Assembly: GCA_001899175.1 (NCBI GenBank)
Contig: MKVH01000024.1
Location: 62,001-126,000 of the forward strand
Reading direction: 5' to 3'
DNA from: Candidatus Kapaibacterium thiocyanatum
GTDB taxonomy: Bacteria; Bacteroidota; Ignavibacteria; Kapaibacteriales; Kapaibacteriaceae
Length of the DNA: 64,000 bases
Below the pieces are notes generated by a model, which was not told where the DNA came from, ran no database searches, and saw nothing but the letters and a program-made list of their open reading frames with translations. This document shows positions 6,967-15,482 of the stretch, one piece after another. The translations under genes were made by a program, and so were the position numbers. Numbering within the stretch: position 1 is the stretch's first letter; every line of letters starts with the position of its first letter.

Positions 6967-9876
6967 ATGCGCCATTCGCTCCTTTTCGTCCTTGCCTTCG
7001 TCTTCGTGCACGTCGCACAACAGGCCCAACCGCTTTCCCAGCCATTCGTCTTCTCCATGCCGGAAGGCGTGGAGCTGGATACGACATTGCTCGCCGTACC
7101 GCTCGAGCCCGCAGGCAGCCGTGGCCGTGTACGGCTGGATGCCGATGGTCACTTCGTCTTCGCCGATGGCGGCAGGCTGAGGATGGTGGGGACCGGGTTG
7201 CAATGGAGCGGCTGCTTCCCGGACAGCGTCGTGGCGGAACGTACGGCACGACGGCTCAGGGCCCTCGGAGTGAATACGGTGAAGTTCAATGCCTTCGACT
7301 ATCCGTACTTCCGTGGCGTGAGCATCCTGGCCGACGGCAATAGCACGGAACGGCTGGACGACGAACAGATGCGCAAGCTCGACTATCTCGTCTATCAGCT
7401 CAAGCGCAACGGTATCTACAGTGTCTTCACCTTTCATTCGGTATGGATGCCCCGGCCGGGCGACGGCGTGCGTCAACCCGACTCCGTCGGTTGGGGAACG
7501 CGCATGGGCCTCGTCTTCGATCCTGTCGTGCAGACCATCCACCGCCGTATCCTTCGCCTCTTCCTCGAACATGTAAACGAGTTCACGAACGTCGCCTACA
7601 AGGACGAAGCGGCAATTCCATTCATCATCGCCGCGGAAGATGCATCTGTCATGGCCTACTGGATGTATACGCAGAACGTTATACGTCCCAACGGCGGTGA
7701 TGCCTCCGTCGGTATGCAACATCTGCGTCTGATCGATTCGCTCTTCCTCGCTTCGTTGCGGAGCAAGGGGCTCACGACCGATGCCGCGCTGGACAGGGCA
7801 TGGAGTTCGACAGTCGCGGATACGTCGAACGTGCTGCGGAACGCCGGCTTCAACGATCCGTTCAACGCCGCATGGATTCTCGGCGTCAACACGAATGCAG
7901 GGGCGCAGGCCATCGTGCAGTACAGCGACGCCGACAGGAAGGAAGGCGAATCGTCGCTCCGCGTACGGATCGCCTCTCTCGATGCGAACAAACAGTCGTA
8001 TGGTATCCAGCTCGCCCAGATACTGCAGAAGATGAAGCGCCTGCATCGGTACAGGGTGGCCTTCTGGGCCAAGACTACGCCGCAACGCGGCTCGCGTGCG
8101 ATCGCCGTGAGCGTGCAGAACAGTACCTATCCGTACGATACCTATGGCCTCGCCGAAGTCGTGAATCTCACGGATCAATGGCAGCGGTTCGACTACACGT
8201 TCACGTGTTCGGCATCGGACTCCACGAGCGGCGCGGTGTCCTTTCTGCTCGGCTCCGACAGTGGCGACGTCTACATCGACGATGCCGTACTTCGTGAGAT
8301 ACCGTTCGGCGGTCTGTTCCCCGGCGAGTCCATCGTGAACGGTACGGTCGCACGGACGTCGGTCTTCGACGAGACGATATCGCCCGCACGCGCGCGGGAC
8401 AATGCCGAATTCTATATCGGAACACTGAAATCCCTCTTCGATGGTGTCCGTCGTCTCGTGCGCGATACGCTGCGCAGTGATGTGCTCCTGTGTCCCAGCG
8501 CCCGATTCACGACCTTCCCCGAGCTCCATGCCGCGAAGGACTACGATGTGTTCTCGTCGACGGACTGGAGAAGCAATGCCACGTCGATGCTGAGCGAATA
8601 CTATGGCGGCTCGGTATACGTGCCTGCGCAGAATGCCGTCAAGGGCAAGGCGATGGTGATCACGCATTCCGGTATCCAGTATCCGCGACCGTATCACGCG
8701 CAGGTGGCGACCATCTTCCCGGCCTATGCCGGACTGCATGATTGGGACGGTGTCTTCTTCAGCGTCTTCGCGAGTCGCCCTGCCGCAGGTTCCGAACGCG
8801 TGGATTCCAATGCGGCCTGGGAGATCATGGACAAGCCCGACGTCCTTGTCATGCTCCCGTCGACTGCGGCGATGATGCGTCGTGGCGACGTCCGCCCGTC
8901 ACCGAAGGTCGTCGAGATCACGGTACCCGACGAAGCGTTCACGTATCCGAGGCTCCATGCCCAGATGCCGTATTCGCTCGGTATCTATTCCGATGGACGT
9001 ATGCCGCTATTCCGCAGGATCAGGATGAATGCCGAACCCGCGGAAATCGGCAGCTTCCTGCCGCACCGTGAGATCTCCGCGCTCGCGAGCAACGACGTGG
9101 ACCTCCGCATGCTCAACGCCGAGAACGACCAGATATTCTGGGACGCATCGGCGGGTATCCTGCGCGTGCAGACCGATCGCTACATAGGTCTGTCCGGCAA
9201 GCTTCGGGGTGAACTGTTCACGCTGCCCGGAGCGGGCCTCCTCGTCGAACAACTCGATACCGTCGAGAACGTGACGATGTCCATCGTCGGCGAGGGCGCC
9301 GAGCCGATCAGGGAAGGCAGAACCGCCTTGCTGACGATCGCCACGCGCGTCCTGAACGAAGGTGCCACGTTCAGCGCCGACAATCTTTCACTCGTGACGT
9401 GGGGTACGGGGCGGCCCATGATGGAGGGAACGGCCTTCCGGATCACCATCACGCGCCCCGACGTCGACAGCGTCTTCGCACAGCCGCTGGGTCCCGATGG
9501 ACGTCCTGCGGGCGGGCGATTCGCCGCGACGAGGAGTCCGTCCGGCCGTTTCACGTTGACGGTGAGCACGGCGCAATGGAAGACGCCGTGGTTCAGGCTG
9601 CAGTTCGGTACGACGGCGACGTCGGTAGGGGAGGATCTGCCCGAAGGCGATATCGTGATCTCGCCCAATCCTGCCGGCGAAACCATGCGGATCGATGTTA
9701 GGAGCGATGCAGCGGTCGACATGGTCGATGCTCTCGGCCGGATCGTATGGTCCGGAGTACAAGCGGGTGGTACCGGTACGACGGTCGACGTCCATGCATT
9801 CCCTGCGGGGACCTATGCCGTCCGTGCCCGCACCGGAAGTGCCGTCCGTACGATTCCGGTAGTCGTCGCGCGGTAG
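6967..9876 (+). CDS. Glycoside-hydrolase-like TIM-barrel protein with T9SS sorting domain
   Basis: A 969-residue secreted protein. A signal peptide (about 1-20) is followed by a cellulase/GH5-like opening (DGGRLRMVGTGLQW, then RALGVNTVKFNAFDYPY) from about 55. A carbohydrate-binding-like beta insertion spans about 300-440, and the barrel resumes with GLHDWDGVFF near 585. Beta-sandwich sequence and a T9SS domain from SPNPAG to the end VVVAR follow. At the expected acid/base site the usual Asn-Glu pair reads Ala-Glu (E224), and at the expected nucleophile site my reading gives His (H567). It may thus be a binding protein rather than an active hydrolase. I place the start at 6967 because the leader begins there; the frame is open upstream to 6691 inside the previous gene. 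It follows the DUF1800-DUF1501 pair and is probably in that operon. Confidence 0.72.
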   Translation: MRHSLLFVLAFVFVHVAQQAQPLSQPFVFSMPEGVELDTTLLAVPLEPAGSRGRVRLDADGHFVFADGGRLRMVGTGLQWSGCFPDSVVAERTARRLRALGVNTVKFNAFDYPYFRGVSILADGNSTERLDDEQMRKLDYLVYQLKRNGIYSVFTFHSVWMPRPGDGVRQPDSVGWGTRMGLVFDPVVQTIHRRILRLFLEHVNEFTNVAYKDEAAIPFIIAAEDASVMAYWMYTQNVIRPNGGDASVGMQHLRLIDSLFLASLRSKGLTTDAALDRAWSSTVADTSNVLRNAGFNDPFNAAWILGVNTNAGAQAIVQYSDADRKEGESSLRVRIASLDANKQSYGIQLAQILQKMKRLHRYRVAFWAKTTPQRGSRAIAVSVQNSTYPYDTYGLAEVVNLTDQWQRFDYTFTCSASDSTSGAVSFLLGSDSGDVYIDDAVLREIPFGGLFPGESIVNGTVARTSVFDETISPARARDNAEFYIGTLKSLFDGVRRLVRDTLRSDVLLCPSARFTTFPELHAAKDYDVFSSTDWRSNATSMLSEYYGGSVYVPAQNAVKGKAMVITHSGIQYPRPYHAQVATIFPAYAGLHDWDGVFFSVFASRPAAGSERVDSNAAWEIMDKPDVLVMLPSTAAMMRRGDVRPSPKVVEITVPDEAFTYPRLHAQMPYSLGIYSDGRMPLFRRIRMNAEPAEIGSFLPHREISALASNDVDLRMLNAENDQIFWDASAGILRVQTDRYIGLSGKLRGELFTLPGAGLLVEQLDTVENVTMSIVGEGAEPIREGRTALLTIATRVLNEGATFSADNLSLVTWGTGRPMMEGTAFRITITRPDVDSVFAQPLGPDGRPAGGRFAATRSPSGRFTLTVSTAQWKTPWFRLQFGTTATSVGEDLPEGDIVISPNPAGETMRIDVRSDAAVDMVDALGRIVWSGVQAGGTGTTVDVHAFPAGTYAVRARTGSAVRTIPVVVAR

Positions 9877-9897
9877 ACGGGAGTCGGTCCCCAGCTC

Positions 9898-10407
9898 TCA
9901 GTCCATGAAGAGGTAGGGGCGCCAGGTCTCCTCAACCTTGCCGAGGTAGTGCTTCAGGAACAGCACGTGATGCGGCTTGCGCGGTATCGTGGCCAGGCGC
10001 ATTCCTGCTTCCTCCGGCGTCCGGTTGCCCTTCTTGTTGTTGCAGTGCACGCAGGCACAGACGAGATTCTCCCACTGATCCATGCCGCCTCTCGAGCGGG
10101 GGATCACGTGATCGATCGTCAACGGCGTCTGCGGCGTTCCGCAGTACATGCAACGGAAGCCGTCGCGGCGCAGGATGTTCTTGCGTGACAGTTCGATCTT
10201 GCGGAAGGGGACGCGCAGGTAGGCGCTGAGGCGGATGACGCTGGGGAACGGATAGGAAGAGCGGACGGTACGGATGGAAAGGGTCGTACGTTCTTCGACG
10301 ATTTCGGCCTTCGTGAGGACGAGCAGGAGCAGGGCTTTCTTCGTACTGCAGACACTGATCGGTTCGTAGGACTGGTTGAGGACCAGTACCTTCGTATTGA
10401 GAGACAC
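9898..10407 (-). CDS. HNH endonuclease family protein
   Basis: A 169-residue HNH nuclease-like protein of a type widespread in bacteria but poorly characterised. The N-terminal half ([13 protein letters not shown]) is the conserved lead-in of this subfamily. The HNH core is in the second half: CMYCG, then [11 protein letters not shown], then [13 protein letters not shown], giving two CxxC metal ligands and the catalytic His. I choose the GTG at 10407, which places [11 protein letters not shown] near the N terminus and has GGGAGG just upstream. The frame is open to an ATG at 10497, but that extension has no family resemblance and would overlap the carA promoter region. The gene is divergent from carA and convergent with the T9SS gene ending at 9876. 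No restriction or toxin partner is adjacent. Confidence 0.82.
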   Translation of the reverse strand: MSLNTKVLVLNQSYEPISVCSTKKALLLLVLTKAEIVEERTTLSIRTVRSSYPFPSVIRLSAYLRVPFRKIELSRKNILRRDGFRCMYCGTPQTPLTIDHVIPRSRGGMDQWENLVCACVHCNNKKGNRTPEEAGMRLATIPRKPHHVLFLKHYLGKVEETWRPYLFMD

Positions 10408-10506
10408 CAACCCTCCCGTCGGTGGACGGTGGTGTTCCTGGCGCAGATGGGCGTGCGTACTGAAGGCAACCCTCCTTTCTTCGGTGTCAAAATACACAGT
10501 AAAGGG

Positions 10507-10514
10507 TATTTTTG
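10507..10514 (+). promoter_or_regulatory. Promoter -7 box upstream of carA
   Basis: TATTTTTG matches TAnnTTTG exactly, 39 nt before the carA start. No clear -33 TTG is seen. The box lies in the loop of a small inverted repeat (GGGTA...TACCC), which could be an operator or chance. Confidence 0.5.
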
Positions 10515-10552
10515 TACCCCGAATAACAACTCTTCATACGTTAACGGGTTTC

Positions 10553-11686
10553 ATGGAACGACGTCCGGCTATTCTTGCGCTCGAAAACGGTGTCATCGTA
10601 CACGGTTCGGCCATCGGAGCTATCGGCACCGAGGCCACGGGCGAGCTGGTTTTCAACACTGCGATGTCTGGCTATCAGGAGGTCCTGACCGATCCGTCCT
10701 ATAAAGGGCAGGTCGTCACCTTCACCTATCCCCATATCGGCAATTACGGTACGAATCCGGAGGACGTCGAGAACGACGCCGTGCAGGCTTCGGGCCTCGT
10801 CGTTCACGAATTGTCGGACATCGCGTCGAACTTCCGTTCCACGCGGACGCTGCAGCGCTATCTCGAGGACAGTGGGATCGCTGGCATCGAAGGTGTCGAT
10901 ACACGGATGATCGTGCGGATTCTCCGCTCCGAGGGAGCGATGCGGTGCGTCATTTCCCACGATGCGTCGGCCGATCCCAAGGCTCTGGTGGAGAAGGCAC
11001 GGAACGTCCCTTCGATGGACGGCCTCGACCTCTGTCCGCTCGTCACGACGGGCAGCGTCTACGAATGGAAGGAAGCCACGACCTGGAACTACGGCGCACC
11101 CGAGCGCAGCCCTGCTCCTGCGGGCGGCAGGCGCTACAAGGTGGCGGCCGTGGATTACGGCATCAAGCGCAACATCCTGCGTCGTCTCGCGGCCCACGGA
11201 TGCGACGTCACCGTCTTCCCGGCCACGGCTACGGCCGAGGAAATCCTCGCCATCTCGCCCGACGGAGTCTTCCTTTCGAACGGTCCGGGCGATCCGGCGG
11301 CCGTCACCTACGGCATCGAAACCGTGCGGGGGCTGCTCGGCAAGCGTCCGATCTTCGGCATCTGCCTCGGACATCAGATCCTCGGTCTTGCCGTAGGAGC
11401 CTCGACCTACAAGCTCAAGTTCGGTCACCGAGGGGCGAATCATCCCGTGAAGAACCTCGTGTCGGGAAGCATCGAGATCACCTCGCAGAACCACGGGTTC
11501 GCCGTGGACGCGGCCACGCTGCCGCCGAATGCGGCGGTGACGCACATGAATCTCAACGACGATACCTGCGCCGGCATCAGCCTCACGGATGCGCCGGCTT
11601 TCGGCGTCCAGTACCATCCCGAAGCCTCGCCCGGCCCGCACGATTCGGACTATCTCTTCGAGCAGTTCGTGGCGATGATGGCATAA
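10553..11686 (+). CDS. carA: Carbamoyl-phosphate synthase small (glutaminase) subunit
   Basis: Hydrolyses glutamine and channels ammonia to the large subunit CarB to make carbamoyl phosphate for arginine and pyrimidines. The 377-residue product has the normal length. The N-terminal CarA domain carries [12 protein letters not shown] and [20 protein letters not shown]. The class I glutamine amidotransferase domain follows, with nucleophile C271 in GICLGHQ and the His/Glu pair H355 and E357 in YHPEASPGP. Start at 10553: the N terminus matches the family, while the open frame back to 10376 overlaps the HNH gene. carB is not adjacent; a tRNA-led operon follows. A hairpin with arms CCCGGA/TCCGGG just after the stop (about 11691-11713) lacks a T-run and is a doubtful terminator. 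Confidence 0.96.
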   Translation: MERRPAILALENGVIVHGSAIGAIGTEATGELVFNTAMSGYQEVLTDPSYKGQVVTFTYPHIGNYGTNPEDVENDAVQASGLVVHELSDIASNFRSTRTLQRYLEDSGIAGIEGVDTRMIVRILRSEGAMRCVISHDASADPKALVEKARNVPSMDGLDLCPLVTTGSVYEWKEATTWNYGAPERSPAPAGGRRYKVAAVDYGIKRNILRRLAAHGCDVTVFPATATAEEILAISPDGVFLSNGPGDPAAVTYGIETVRGLLGKRPIFGICLGHQILGLAVGASTYKLKFGHRGANHPVKNLVSGSIEITSQNHGFAVDAATLPPNAAVTHMNLNDDTCAGISLTDAPAFGVQYHPEASPGPHDSDYLFEQFVAMMA

Positions 11687-11783
11687 CCCGGACGGAATTT
11701 CCGGGGATGACGGAGCGGGGCGGCCGGAATCGCGTGTTCGGACGGCGGCGATACGAATTCCTGTCATGAATGCATGAACCCGC

Positions 11784-11813
11784 TTGCAGGTTTCCCAATC
11801 TCCCCTATATTTG
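11784..11813 (+). promoter_or_regulatory. Bacteroidota-type promoter for the tRNA-secE-nusG-rpl operon
   Basis: TTG at 11784-11786, 19 nt, then TATATTTG at 11806-11813. This is an exact TTG-N19-TAnnTTTG match, ending 15 nt before tRNA-Tyr. It is one of the two best promoters in the window and should drive the four tRNAs and probably the downstream genes. Confidence 0.85.
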
Positions 11814-11828
11814 CAGGCTCTGGTGATC

Positions 11829-11914
11829 GGGCAGGTACTCAAGCGGCCAACGAGGGCAGACTGTAAATCTGCTGGTGTACACCTACGGAGGTTCGAATCC
11901 TTCCCTGCCCACCA
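11829..11914 (+). tRNA. tRNA-Tyr (anticodon GTA)
   Basis: Acceptor arms GGGCAGG/CCTGCCC, anticodon GTA in the loop of a CAGA/TCTG stem, a long variable arm as expected for tRNA-Tyr, a TTCGAATCC T-loop, and an encoded ACCA 3' end. It is the first of four clustered tRNAs and the only one with an encoded CCA. Confidence 0.96.
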
Positions 11915-11931
11915 AGAACACGAGCGGTTAC

Positions 11932-12004
11932 GCGGGAGTAACTCAGTTGGTAGAGTCACAGCCTTCCAAGCTGTTGGTCGCGAGTTCGAGTCTCGTCTCC
12001 CGCT
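11932..12004 (+). tRNA. tRNA-Gly (anticodon TCC)
   Basis: Acceptor arms GCGGGAG/CTCCCGC and anticodon loop CTTCCAA on an ACAGC/GCTGT stem give TCC (Gly). The T-loop GTTCGAGTC is present. Discriminator T; CCA is not encoded (the bases after it are CAG). Confidence 0.95.
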
Positions 12005-12085
12005 CAGAGAAAGCGAACCCTGCGGCGATCTGGCATACTGTAGGCCGGTTTGTCGGAGGGCTTTGGCGTCTCCGCCGGTGAGTTC

Positions 12086-12158
12086 GCTGATGTAGCTCAG
12101 TTGGTAGAGCACCACCTTGGTAAGGTGGAGGTCACCGGTTCAATCCCGGTCATCAGCT
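12086..12158 (+). tRNA. tRNA-Thr (anticodon GGT)
   Basis: Acceptor arms GCTGATG/CATCAGC, D-arm GCTCAGTTGGTAGAGC, anticodon loop TTGGTAA on a CCACC/GGTGG stem (GGT, Thr), T-loop GGTTCAATCCC. CCA is not encoded. In many relatives tuf follows this tRNA; here tRNA-Trp follows directly. Confidence 0.95.
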
Positions 12159-12166
12159 CGAAACAT

Positions 12167-12239
<73 letters not shown>

Positions 12240-12268
12240 CAGTAGAAAATTTGTCCTGGAGTACGGCC

Positions 12269-12451
12269 ATGTTTGCACAGACGAAAGCGTTCTTCAACGA
12301 CGTGTCCAAGGAGATGAAGAAGGTCTCCTGGCCCACGCGGGAGCAGCTGCGCGAAAGTACCGTCGTGGTGATCGTTACCTGTCTGGTGCTGACGGCGATC
12401 GTGGCTCTCATCGACCTGGGCATGACGCAGCTCATGAAACTGGTCTACTAA
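12269..12451 (+). CDS. secE: Preprotein translocase subunit SecE
   Basis: The small subunit of the SecYEG channel, clamping SecY in the inner membrane. The 60-residue product is the short single-span form: an amphipathic part with the conserved VSKEMKKVSWPTREQL segment (about residues 11-26), then one membrane helix (VVVIVTCLVLTAIVALI). The start at 12269 has GGAG upstream; the earlier open frame lies inside tRNA-Trp. It sits between tRNA-Trp and nusG, the classic bacterial order. Confidence 0.95.
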   Translation: MFAQTKAFFNDVSKEMKKVSWPTREQLRESTVVVIVTCLVLTAIVALIDLGMTQLMKLVY

Positions 12452-12468
12452 GCCTGGGGCATATCGAT

Positions 12469-13038
12469 ATGATGGATACAGCAACAGGACAGACAACGGC
12501 ACTCGAACCCAAGTGGTACGCCATCCGGACGTTCACCGGCCATGAGGCCCGTGTGAAGACGTCGATCGAAACGGAGATGGTGCGTTTGGGGTTGCAGAAT
12601 CGCGTCAAGAGCATCGTCATCCCTCAGGAGACGGTGTACGAGGTGCGTAACGGCAAGCGCCGTACGAAGGTCAAGAACTTCCTGCCGGGATACATACTCA
12701 TCGAAGTTGCGCTGGACAAGCGGCTGAAGGAAATCATCCTCTCGCTGCCGTCCATCGTCAGTTTCGTCGGTACGAAGACCGAACCGCAGGCATTGCAGCC
12801 GGACGAAGTGGATCGCATCCTCGGCCGGGTGGAGGAGCGCAAGGACATCACGACGGTCGAAACCAGCTTCCGCGAGGGAGATCCGGTGAAGGTCATCGAT
12901 GGTCCGTTCTCGAACTTCTCCGGAACGGTCAAGGAAGTGAACGTCGAAAAGCAGAAGCTGAAGGTGGAGGTCGGTATTCTTGGCCGCAAGACGCCGATCG
13001 AATTGGACTTCCATCAGGTCGAACTCGAAAATCACTAA
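12469..13038 (+). CDS. nusG: Transcription termination/antitermination factor NusG
   Basis: NusG binds RNA polymerase through its NGN domain and links it to Rho or to ribosomal protein S10 through its KOW domain. The 189-residue product has the NGN opening KWYAIRTFTGHE and the family signature LPGYILIEV at about residues 70-80. The KOW motif (EGDPVKVIDGPFSNFSG) lies near 140. There are two adjacent ATGs (12469 and 12472); either could be used. It lies 17 nt after secE and 15 nt before rplK. Confidence 0.96.
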   Translation: MMDTATGQTTALEPKWYAIRTFTGHEARVKTSIETEMVRLGLQNRVKSIVIPQETVYEVRNGKRRTKVKNFLPGYILIEVALDKRLKEIILSLPSIVSFVGTKTEPQALQPDEVDRILGRVEERKDITTVETSFREGDPVKVIDGPFSNFSGTVKEVNVEKQKLKVEVGILGRKTPIELDFHQVELENH

Positions 13039-13053
13039 TCGAAGAGTCAGGTC

Positions 13054-13479
13054 ATGGCCAAAAAAGTAATGGGCACCTTCAAGCTCCAGCTGAAGGCTGG
13101 AGAGGCCACGATGGCGCCGCCGGTAGGTCCGGCGTTCGGTCAGCGCGGTCTTGCCGGTATGGAATTCGTGAAGCAGTTCAATGCCCGTTCGGCCAAGCAG
13201 CCCGGCATGATCCTGCCCGTGCTCGTCACGTTCTTCAGTGACAAGAGCTTCACGTTCGAAATCAAGTCGCCGCCGGCTCCCGTCCTTCTCAAGAAGGCCA
13301 TCGGCATCGAGTCCGGTTCCAAGGAGCCGAACAAGACGAAGGTGGGAACGGTCAAGCAGGCCCAGCTCGAAGAGATCGCCAAGATCAAGATGCAGGACCT
13401 CAACTGCCACACCATGGAGAGCGCCGTCAGCATGGTTGCCGGTACCGCACGCTCCATGGGTATCGTCGTCGAAGGCTAA
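13054..13479 (+). CDS. rplK: 50S ribosomal protein L11
   Basis: Binds 23S rRNA at the GTPase-associated centre and is needed for stringent-response signalling. At 141 residues it has the normal length. Family features are [18 protein letters not shown] at about 8-25, the proline-rich hinge region, and the C-terminal RNA-binding domain ending [12 protein letters not shown]. It is followed by rplA after 60 nt, in the standard rplK-rplA-rplJ-rplL order. Confidence 0.97.
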   Translation: MAKKVMGTFKLQLKAGEATMAPPVGPAFGQRGLAGMEFVKQFNARSAKQPGMILPVLVTFFSDKSFTFEIKSPPAPVLLKKAIGIESGSKEPNKTKVGTVKQAQLEEIAKIKMQDLNCHTMESAVSMVAGTARSMGIVVEG

Positions 13480-13539
13480 TTCAATCACGTTGGAGGCTGC
13501 GTATGCGGCCGTTCGCACAACGAATCAAGGAACACCCCG

Positions 13540-14238
13540 ATGAAGAACGCGGGCAAGCGTTTTGACAAGGCAGCGAAGTCCTACGACCGCACGCTGACCT
13601 ACGAATTCAAGAAGGCCATCGACCTCGTCAAGGCCAATGCAACGGCGAAGTTCGACGAATCCTTCGACCTCTCCATGAACCTCGGCGTTGACCCCCGCAA
13701 GGCGGATCAGCTCGTCCGCGGTACGGTGTCCCTGCCGCACGGTACGGGTAAGAGCGTCCGCGTTCTCGTACTGGCCAAGGCTCCCAAGGACAAGGAAGCC
13801 CTGGAAGCCGGTGCCGATCACGCGGGCTTCACGGAATACATCGAGAAGCTGCAGGGTGGCTGGGCCGACATCGACATCATCATCGCTACGCCCGACGTCA
13901 TGGGCGAAGTCGGCAAGCTCGGCCGTGTCCTCGGTCCGCGCGGTCTCATGCCGAACCCCAAGAGCGGTACGGTGACGTTCGACGTCGCGAAGGCCGTCAA
14001 CGAAGTCAAGGCAGGGAAGATCGAATTCCGCGTCGACAAGGCCGGTAACGTTCACGCTGCCGTAGGCAAGTGTTCGTTCACCGCGGCCCAGATCGCGGAG
14101 AACGCCCAGGCCCTCTACACGACCATCCTCCGCGCCAAGCCGGCAACGGCCAAGGGCAAGTACGTCAAGAGCGTGTTCTTCAGCTCGACGATGGGCCCCA
14201 GCGTCCGCGTCGACGAATACACGTTCACGCAGGAGTAA
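13540..14238 (+). CDS. rplA: 50S ribosomal protein L1
   Basis: Forms the mobile L1 stalk that releases E-site tRNA and in many bacteria represses its own operon. The 232-residue product has the usual length. The signature region [15 protein letters not shown] lies near residues 128-142, and [11 protein letters not shown] follows. The N terminus is slightly extended ([15 protein letters not shown]) in the normal way for the family. L1 often binds mRNA upstream of rplK, but I could not identify such a site with confidence. Confidence 0.97.
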   Translation: MKNAGKRFDKAAKSYDRTLTYEFKKAIDLVKANATAKFDESFDLSMNLGVDPRKADQLVRGTVSLPHGTGKSVRVLVLAKAPKDKEALEAGADHAGFTEYIEKLQGGWADIDIIIATPDVMGEVGKLGRVLGPRGLMPNPKSGTVTFDVAKAVNEVKAGKIEFRVDKAGNVHAAVGKCSFTAAQIAENAQALYTTILRAKPATAKGKYVKSVFFSSTMGPSVRVDEYTFTQE

Positions 14239-14258
14239 GGTACCTGACAACGGTTATT

Positions 14259-14302
14259 ACGCATCGCTCCGCGTTCAGCTTCTAGCGTATCTCCGGATGC
14301 GT
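14259..14302 (+). promoter_or_regulatory. Candidate rplJ leader hairpin (L10 autoregulation)
   Basis: In the 95-nt gap between rplA and rplJ, ACGCATC (14259-14265) can pair with GATGCGT (14296-14302), enclosing a 30-nt structured loop. L10-L7/L12 complexes bind a leader at this position in many bacteria. The pairing is visible; the regulatory role is inference. Confidence 0.4.
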
Positions 14303-14333
14303 TGAACAACGGGCCCATCATCAAACGGGATCT

Positions 14334-14858
14334 ATGATTACGAAGGAACAAAAACAGGCTACCGTCGCCGAACTCGTGGAGAAGATCCAGGGTGCTTCGA
14401 GCCTGTATTTCATAGACTTCACCGGCATGACCGTCGCCCTCGATCAGGCGTTCCGCAAGGAACTGCGTGAGAAGGGTGTCGGCATCAAGGTCGCCAAGAA
14501 CACACTCGTTCTTCGTGCCCTTGCTGAAGTAGGTGGCTATGAGATAGAGGACAAGAAGCTGTTCGGTCAGACAGCGGTCATCTTCGGTGGCAAGGATCCG
14601 ATCGCACCGGCCAAGATCATTCGTCAGTACTTCGACAAGGGCGAGAAGCCCAAGTTGAAGGTGGCAGTGGTCGAAGGCCAGATGTTCGACGGTTCCCAGC
14701 TCAAGCAGGTATCGGAACTCCCGACCCGCGAAGACATGATCGCCGGTATCGTGGGCAGCCTGCATGCGCCGATTTCGGGCATCGTAGGCAGCGTCAATGC
14801 AGTGATGCGCGATCTCGCATCGCTCATCGAAGAAGTCGCCAAGAACAAGGCGGCCTGA
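14334..14858 (+). CDS. rplJ: 50S ribosomal protein L10
   Basis: Anchors the L7/L12 dimers to the 23S rRNA stalk base. The 174-residue product has the family opening TKEQKQATVAELVEKIQGA, the SLYFIDFTGMTV segment near residue 25, and KNTLVLRAL near 55. The C-terminal helix that binds L12 dimers follows. It is preceded by a 95-nt leader with a possible regulatory hairpin and followed 48 nt later by rplL, which fits coordinate expression. Confidence 0.96.
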   Translation: MITKEQKQATVAELVEKIQGASSLYFIDFTGMTVALDQAFRKELREKGVGIKVAKNTLVLRALAEVGGYEIEDKKLFGQTAVIFGGKDPIAPAKIIRQYFDKGEKPKLKVAVVEGQMFDGSQLKQVSELPTREDMIAGIVGSLHAPISGIVGSVNAVMRDLASLIEEVAKNKAA

Positions 14859-14906
14859 TTCACTCCCCGCACGGAACAAACAACAATATCAAACCTGGAG
14901 AACAAC

Positions 14907-15287
14907 ATGTCCGCAATCGTTGAAGAACTCGTCGAGAAGATCGGTAATCTTACCCTTCTCGAAGCTGCCGATCTCAAGAAGGCTCTCGAAGACAAGTTTG
15001 GCGTAACGGCTGCCGCACCGATCATGATGGCTGGTGGCCCGGTCGGTGGTGCACCTGCCGCCGCTGCCGAAGAAAAGACGGAATTCGACGTCGAACTGAC
15101 GGATGGCGGCGCTCAGAAGCTGAACGTCATCAAGGTCGTCCGCGAAGTCACGGGTCTGGGCCTCAAGGAAGCCAAGGACCTCGTGGAAGGCGCTCCGAAG
15201 CTCGTCAAGGAAGCTGTGCCGAAGGCCGATGCCGATGCTCTCAAGAAGAAGCTCGAAGAAGCCGGCGCCAAGGTTACGCTCAAGTAA
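14907..15287 (+). CDS. rplL: 50S ribosomal protein L7/L12
   Basis: The multicopy stalk protein that recruits translational GTPases (EF-Tu, EF-G, IF-2). The 126-residue product has the helical dimerisation domain (about 1-35), an alanine/glycine-rich hinge (about 38-56), and the C-terminal domain with [20 protein letters not shown] near 75-92, ending KVTLK. A good ribosome site (GGAG) precedes it. A hairpin immediately downstream and a second one before rpoB suggest that L12 is made in excess over the polymerase subunits. Confidence 0.97.
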   Translation: MSAIVEELVEKIGNLTLLEAADLKKALEDKFGVTAAAPIMMAGGPVGGAPAAAAEEKTEFDVELTDGGAQKLNVIKVVREVTGLGLKEAKDLVEGAPKLVKEAVPKADADALKKKLEEAGAKVTLK

Positions 15288-15307
15288 GCAAGCCTGTATC
15301 GGACAGC

Positions 15308-15335
15308 CCCGGGACGGTCGTTGTGCCGTCCCGGG
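15308..15335 (+). terminator. GC-rich hairpin after rplL
   Basis: Perfect 10-bp arms CCCGGGACGG/CCGTCCCGGG around an 8-nt loop, followed by CGTTGTCGTTTTC, only a weak T-run. It could be a partial terminator or an mRNA-end stabiliser. Confidence 0.55.
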
Positions 15336-15407
15336 CGTTGTCGTTTTCTCCGCCACCATCGGAACCGTTCCATGATCGACCGCGATTCGTACGGAATCGA
15401 TAGCTGA

Positions 15408-15460
15408 GGGTTTTTTGATGGATGAGTCAAGGCTCGCCCATCAAAAAATCCTTGTTTTTT
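15408..15460 (+). terminator. Attenuator-like hairpin before rpoB
   Basis: GGGTTTTTTGATGG (15408-15421) pairs with CCATCAAAAAATCC (15438-15451) with one G-T wobble and a 16-nt loop, then TTGTTTTTTC. It looks like an intrinsic terminator 22 nt before the rpoB start, so some readthrough is needed for rpoBC unless a separate promoter exists. None is obvious. Confidence 0.6.
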
Positions 15461-15482
15461 CTGCATTCGGGAGTCCTCTCCT

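Noticed and set aside
10408-10497. N-terminal extension of the HNH protein to an ATG at 10497
   Set aside because: No family match, and it runs into the carA control region; a GTG with GGGAGG is better.
11691-11713. Terminator after carA
   Set aside because: The stem CCCGGA/TCCGGG is not followed by a T-run.
12005-12085. Possible fifth tRNA between tRNA-Gly and tRNA-Thr
   Set aside because: No acceptor pairing, no T-loop and no anticodon stem could be found.
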